Below are positions 60,547 through 64,000 of a DNA stretch of 64,000 bases, in pieces. This DNA comes from SIG78 sp036677805. Its GTDB lineage: Bacteria > Verrucomicrobiota > Lentisphaeria > Victivallales > Victivallaceae. How positions within the stretch are numbered: position 1 is the stretch's first letter; each line of letters opens with the position of its first letter. The DNA is taken from assembly GCA_036677805.1 (NCBI GenBank), contig JAVBVS010000018.1, forward strand, positions 62,001-126,000. Direction: 5' to 3'. Below the pieces are notes generated by a model, which was not told where the DNA came from, did no database searches, and saw nothing but the letters and a program-made list of their open reading frames with translations. The translations under genes were made by a program, and so were the position numbers.

Positions 60547-61368
60547 ATGAAACGGAAATTACTGACGATCGGATTATGCGTGGGTGCCGCATTGGCGGCC
60601 AGGGGCGCGGACCTGCTGACGCCGGAGGGCGGCATGCAGGGGTGCCCGCTGCCCGAAAACCGGCTGCTTTATGTCGTCGAGGACGATGCCGGTGAACGAT
60701 GGCTGACGCTGGAGGGCAAAAAACTCGTTCCGGGTGCGGAACCGCGTCTGTCGCCGGACGGCCGCTGGGTGGCGTTCGTCACCGGAGGGTATACTCCATC
60801 AGTGAAATTCATGCGGCTGGCCGATCGGAGCGTTCTGGCCCCCCGGCCGGAAATCCTGCCGGATGCCGGAGTGATGTGGCAAAACGGCAATCTTCTGGTA
60901 TGGCAGCAGGGCGGCCGGACGCTGGCCTATGCGGTGTCCGAACAGAAACAGGTGGCATTCCCGGCATTGCCCCCCTGCACCCTGGCCCTGTCGCCGGACG
61001 GTAAACTCGCCGTGACAAGCGATGATTCCGGTCCGGCCCCCGCGTTGGCGATTCTCGCTTTGCCGGATCATCGGATGGTGGCCCGCCTGGCAGCGCCGGG
61101 GAAACAACAGAGCTCGGAATGCGGAGGCCTCCACTCCCCGGTTTTTTCTCCGGACGGGCGTCGTCTCGCCTACGTCGCCGAAGGCATTCTGCCGCTGGCC
61201 GATATCCTGATGTTTAATCTTGATACCAAGACCGTTACTGCAATGACGACCGATCACCGCAACCATCAGTTTCCGGCGTTTGCGCCAAATGGCGAAGCCT
61301 TGACCTTCTCCGGTCTGCGCGGTGACGGCACGGCGGTATACCGGCAACGGCTTGAAAGCGGAAATTGA
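60547..61368 (+). CDS. Secreted TolB-like beta-propeller protein
   Basis: Signal peptide KRKLLTIGLCVGAALAARGA. WD40/TolB-like repeats are seen as PRLSPDGRWVAFVTGG, LALSPDGKLAVTSDD, PVFSPDGRRLAYVAEG and PAFAPNGEALTFSGLRG, a four- to six-blade propeller. 273 aa is short for a full propeller. It sits 10 bp after the GH2 gene and 3 bp before the symporter gene, and may help bind or present the glycan. Confidence 0.75.
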   Translation: MKRKLLTIGLCVGAALAARGADLLTPEGGMQGCPLPENRLLYVVEDDAGERWLTLEGKKLVPGAEPRLSPDGRWVAFVTGGYTPSVKFMRLADRSVLAPRPEILPDAGVMWQNGNLLVWQQGGRTLAYAVSEQKQVAFPALPPCTLALSPDGKLAVTSDDSGPAPALAILALPDHRMVARLAAPGKQQSSECGGLHSPVFSPDGRRLAYVAEGILPLADILMFNLDTKTVTAMTTDHRNHQFPAFAPNGEALTFSGLRGDGTAVYRQRLESGN

Positions 61369-61371
61369 ACG

Positions 61372-63603
61372 ATGCACTGGATTGATTGGCTGATTCTGTT
61401 GCTGCCGCTGGCGGCAATCCTCTGGCTGGCGTTTTATTGCCGCCGGTATGTCCGCGGGATTGCGGATTTTCTGGCTGCGGGCAGAGTGGCCGGTCGCTAC
61501 GTCATCAGCGTGGGCGACCTTCAAACCAGTCTGGCCGTGGTCTATCTGGTCGCCACATGCGAGAGTCAGTATCAATGCGGCATGGCCATGAGTTTCTGGA
61601 ACGCCACGATCATTCCGGTGGGCATCTTTCTGTCTTTGACCGGCTACTGCGTCTACCGCTATCGGGAAACCCGTTGCCTGTCGATCGGACAATTTCTGGA
61701 ATTGCGCTACAGCCATCGGTTCCGGGTTATTGCTTCCGCCATCCGTACGGTGGCGGAAATGATGACCAACGCCATCGGCCCGGCAGTGACAGCGCGCTTT
61801 TTCATCTACTTTCTGGGATTGCCGTTGACGGTTGAACTGTTTGGGGTACACATTCCGACTTTTGCTTTGGTGCTGGTCGCCATTCTCGGGATGGCCATGG
61901 CTGTAATCTGGCCGGGCGGCCGGATTTCGCTGTTGGTTACGGATGCGCTCCAGGGTTTGATGAGTTATCCGATCTTCGTGATTTTCACGGTGTTCATCCT
62001 GAGCGAGCTGTCCTGGGATCAGGACATCATGCCGGTCATGATGGACCGCATTCGCGGGGAAAGTTTTCTCAATCCGACGGATATCGAATCCCTGCGGGAT
62101 TTCAATCTGTTTGCCCTGTTCGTGACCATTGTCGGCATGGTGCTCAATCGGGCGGCATGGATCGGCAATGACACTTCAAGCGCGGGCAAAACCGCCCACG
62201 AACAGAAAATGGCGGGCATTCTGGGGGCCTGGCGCAACGGATTTTCCTATCTGATGACGGTTTTGCTCGCGTTGTTTGTGATTACCGTCATGACCGCGGA
62301 ACGTTTTCGTCCGGAAGCATCCGCCGTACGGCAGGATCTGGTGAGCCGGGTGGCGGAGGAAACGCTGCCCGACGCGGAGTTGCGGCGGCATATTCACACG
62401 GAGATTGCCGCTTTGCCGCAGGAACCGCACCGCATCGGGATCGATCCGCCCTACTCCCGGAACCGGAATCCGGATACCGGCTGTCTGGAAAAAGTTCAGA
62501 CCCATCTGAACAACACGCCAATCCAGCGAACCTGGTTTCAGAAATTCCGCACGCTCTATTATCAGATGATGATGCCGACGCTCCTGCGTCACAAACTGCC
62601 GATCGGCATGATGGGGATTTTTGCCCTGCTGATGGTGATGCTGATGCTCTCAACCGATGACAGCCGCATATTCAATGCCTCGGCGACTCTGGTTCAGGAC
62701 GTGGTGATGCCGTTGCGTCAACGGCCATTTGCCAAGGCTGAACATCTGGGGTGGCTGCGGATGATGTCTCTGGCTGTCGGCGGATTTTTCCTGACCGCTT
62801 CGCTGCTGCTGGCGCAGATGGACTACCTCACGATGTTTCTCAACATCATGTGCGCGCTGTGGCTGGGGGCCGCAGGTCCGATCATGGTGGGCGGGCTCTA
62901 CAGCCGGTGGGGGACGACATTCGGAGCGTATTGCGCGTTGATTTTCGGTTCCGGAACTTCTCTGACAGGGCTGTTGCTCCAGCGCAATTGGAGTGCGACG
63001 GTCTATCCGTGGCTGGAACAGGCCGGATTGCTGCCCTGGGTAGATACGATTTTCCGTAAGGTGACCGGACTTTGCGAACCCTATGTCATATGGGAGATGA
63101 ATGCGACCAAGTTTCCGATCAACAGCTATGAAATCTATTTTCTGGCCATGGTGTTCGGGATCGCCGCTTATGTCATTGGCTCATGGGTGAGTTTCCGGCG
63201 TCCTTTCGATTTGAACCGCATGCTGCATCGGGCTCCGGATGGACGGCTTTCTGCTTCGTGCTGGTCGTGGCGCAACGCCTACGAAAAACTCATCGGGATC
63301 ACCCCGGAATACACCTTTACCGACAAAATCATCGCCTGGAGCGTGTTCGGCTACTCAATCGTCTACCAGTTCGGAATCGCCTTTGTCGCGGTCGCGGTGT
63401 GGAATTGGATATCGCCGTGGCCGGTGAATTGGTGGAGCTGGTATTTCTTCATCAATGTGGTTTTGGTGGGAATCGTTGCCGGGGTGATTTCGACCGTGTG
63501 GTTCATGGTGGGAGGGATCATGGACTTACGCAAGCTTTTCCGGGACCTGGCTGGCCGGGTTGAGGATCCCGGGGACGATGGGTGGGTAACCCGAAAATCA
63601 TAA
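61372..63603 (+). CDS. Sodium:solute symporter family (SSS) transporter, paralogue of 37634
   Basis: 743 residues with the same start MHWIDWL and overall layout as 37634-39883, including FLAAGRVAGRYVISVGDLQT, RYRETRCLSIGQFLELRYSH and SLLVTDALQGLMSYPIFVIF. A soluble insert of ~95 residues lies at the same place (about 310-400), with different sequence (RIGIDPPYSRNRNPDTGCLE). It probably imports the product of the GH2/DUF4434-type enzymes of this locus. Confidence 0.88.
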   Translation: MHWIDWLILLLPLAAILWLAFYCRRYVRGIADFLAAGRVAGRYVISVGDLQTSLAVVYLVATCESQYQCGMAMSFWNATIIPVGIFLSLTGYCVYRYRETRCLSIGQFLELRYSHRFRVIASAIRTVAEMMTNAIGPAVTARFFIYFLGLPLTVELFGVHIPTFALVLVAILGMAMAVIWPGGRISLLVTDALQGLMSYPIFVIFTVFILSELSWDQDIMPVMMDRIRGESFLNPTDIESLRDFNLFALFVTIVGMVLNRAAWIGNDTSSAGKTAHEQKMAGILGAWRNGFSYLMTVLLALFVITVMTAERFRPEASAVRQDLVSRVAEETLPDAELRRHIHTEIAALPQEPHRIGIDPPYSRNRNPDTGCLEKVQTHLNNTPIQRTWFQKFRTLYYQMMMPTLLRHKLPIGMMGIFALLMVMLMLSTDDSRIFNASATLVQDVVMPLRQRPFAKAEHLGWLRMMSLAVGGFFLTASLLLAQMDYLTMFLNIMCALWLGAAGPIMVGGLYSRWGTTFGAYCALIFGSGTSLTGLLLQRNWSATVYPWLEQAGLLPWVDTIFRKVTGLCEPYVIWEMNATKFPINSYEIYFLAMVFGIAAYVIGSWVSFRRPFDLNRMLHRAPDGRLSASCWSWRNAYEKLIGITPEYTFTDKIIAWSVFGYSIVYQFGIAFVAVAVWNWISPWPVNWWSWYFFINVVLVGIVAGVISTVWFMVGGIMDLRKLFRDLAGRVEDPGDDGWVTRKS

Positions 63604-63617
63604 AATATGGAGTATTT

Positions 63618-64000
63618 ATGCGTATTACCGGAACGTTTCTGGATGAAATCAGCCACGATATTCCCCATCAGAACTGGGGCGTGGCGGAGTGGGAAAAAGA
63701 TTTTCAGGCGATGAAGGCGATCGGAATCGATACCGTAATCCTGATCCGTTGCGGACACCGGCGTTTTCTGACCTATCCGTCCGCGTTTCTGATGCGGGAA
63801 GAAAACTGCTACCGGCCGCCGCTGGATCTGGTCGAGCTGTTTCTGACGCTGAGTGACCGCTACGGCATGGCGTTTTACTTCGGACTTTACGATTCGGGGC
63901 AGTACTGGCATCGCGGCGAATGCCGGAAAGAGTTTGATTTGAGCCGGGCGGTGGCGGAAGAGGTCTGGCAGCGCTATGGGTGCCACCGCAGTTTCAAAGG
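63618..64000 (+). CDS. DUF4434-like putative glycosidase (partial, N-terminal 127 residues)
   Basis: Starts RITGTFLDEISHDIPHQNWG and continues EWEKDFQAMKAIGIDTVILI, then YGMAFYFGLYDSGQYWHRGE: the first beta/alpha units of a TIM barrel like DUF4434 glycosidase-like proteins. GGAG is 5 nt before the ATG. No signal peptide, so it would be cytoplasmic. Continues past the right edge. Belongs to the 55-64 kb locus. Confidence 0.72.
   Translation, partial: MRITGTFLDEISHDIPHQNWGVAEWEKDFQAMKAIGIDTVILIRCGHRRFLTYPSAFLMREENCYRPPLDLVELFLTLSDRYGMAFYFGLYDSGQYWHRGECRKEFDLSRAVAEEVWQRYGCHRSFK

Overview
The window reads like a chromosome segment of a Lentisphaerae (Victivallis-like) bacterium. The evidence is three secreted proteins with the prepilin-type N-terminus FTLIELLVVIAIIAILAA, two of them with the H-X9-DG motif typical of Planctomycetes/Lentisphaerae, a T2SS operon, many secreted glycan-active proteins, sodium:solute symporters and high GC in most of the sequence. 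This assignment is an inference from gene content; no marker gene search was possible.

Layout. 1-2 kb: the start of mreB (runs off the left edge), a secreted protein of unknown function and tRNA-Arg(CCG). 2.1-8.1 kb: a dipeptide epimerase, then a GntR/LacI-hybrid regulator divergent from an H-X9-DG pseudopilin-like protein, a secreted TIM-barrel-like protein and a tandem carbohydrate-binding-like protein. 8.1-16.3 kb (minus): a housekeeping operon prs-rplY-pth-rpsF-ssb-rpsR-rplI-dnaB-fabF-lipA-trmL. 16.3-20.5 kb: a LacI regulator with two copies of one operator, divergent from polysaccharide deacetylase, a mutarotase-like protein and a creatinase/M24-like protein. 20.5-24.5 kb: a large RNA hairpin, a membrane-anchored unknown, a short pseudopilin-like protein, an ABC exporter pair and LD-carboxypeptidase. 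24.7-37.5 kb: a type II secretion operon (L, M, C, D, E, F, G, H, I, J, K) led by an Ala/Thr-rich secreted protein. 37.5-41.2 kb: an SSS transporter and small secreted proteins. 41.3-54.9 kb: a mosaic, largely AT-richer island directly after tRNA-Pro(GGG), with a P4/D5-type helicase, gene fragments, a collapsed restriction locus, a WYL regulator, several unknown genes and a phage-like DUF932/PD-(D/E)XK pair. 55-64 kb: a second GntR/LacI-hybrid regulator, H-X9-DG pseudopilin-like protein, GH2 enzyme, beta-propeller, SSS transporter and the start of a DUF4434-like glycosidase.

How it fits together. Two loci repeat the order regulator, pseudopilin-like secreted protein, secreted glycan enzyme(s), and one ends in a symporter. 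Both have GGTAT-type repeats at the regulator promoter. These look like sugar- or glycan-responsive utilisation loci whose first product carries a T2SS-pseudopilin signal, and the T2SS operon lies between them. This regulator/pseudopilin/glycosidase module is the best candidate for a poorly described system here. The collapsed restriction locus and the unknown genes of the tRNA-Pro island come second.
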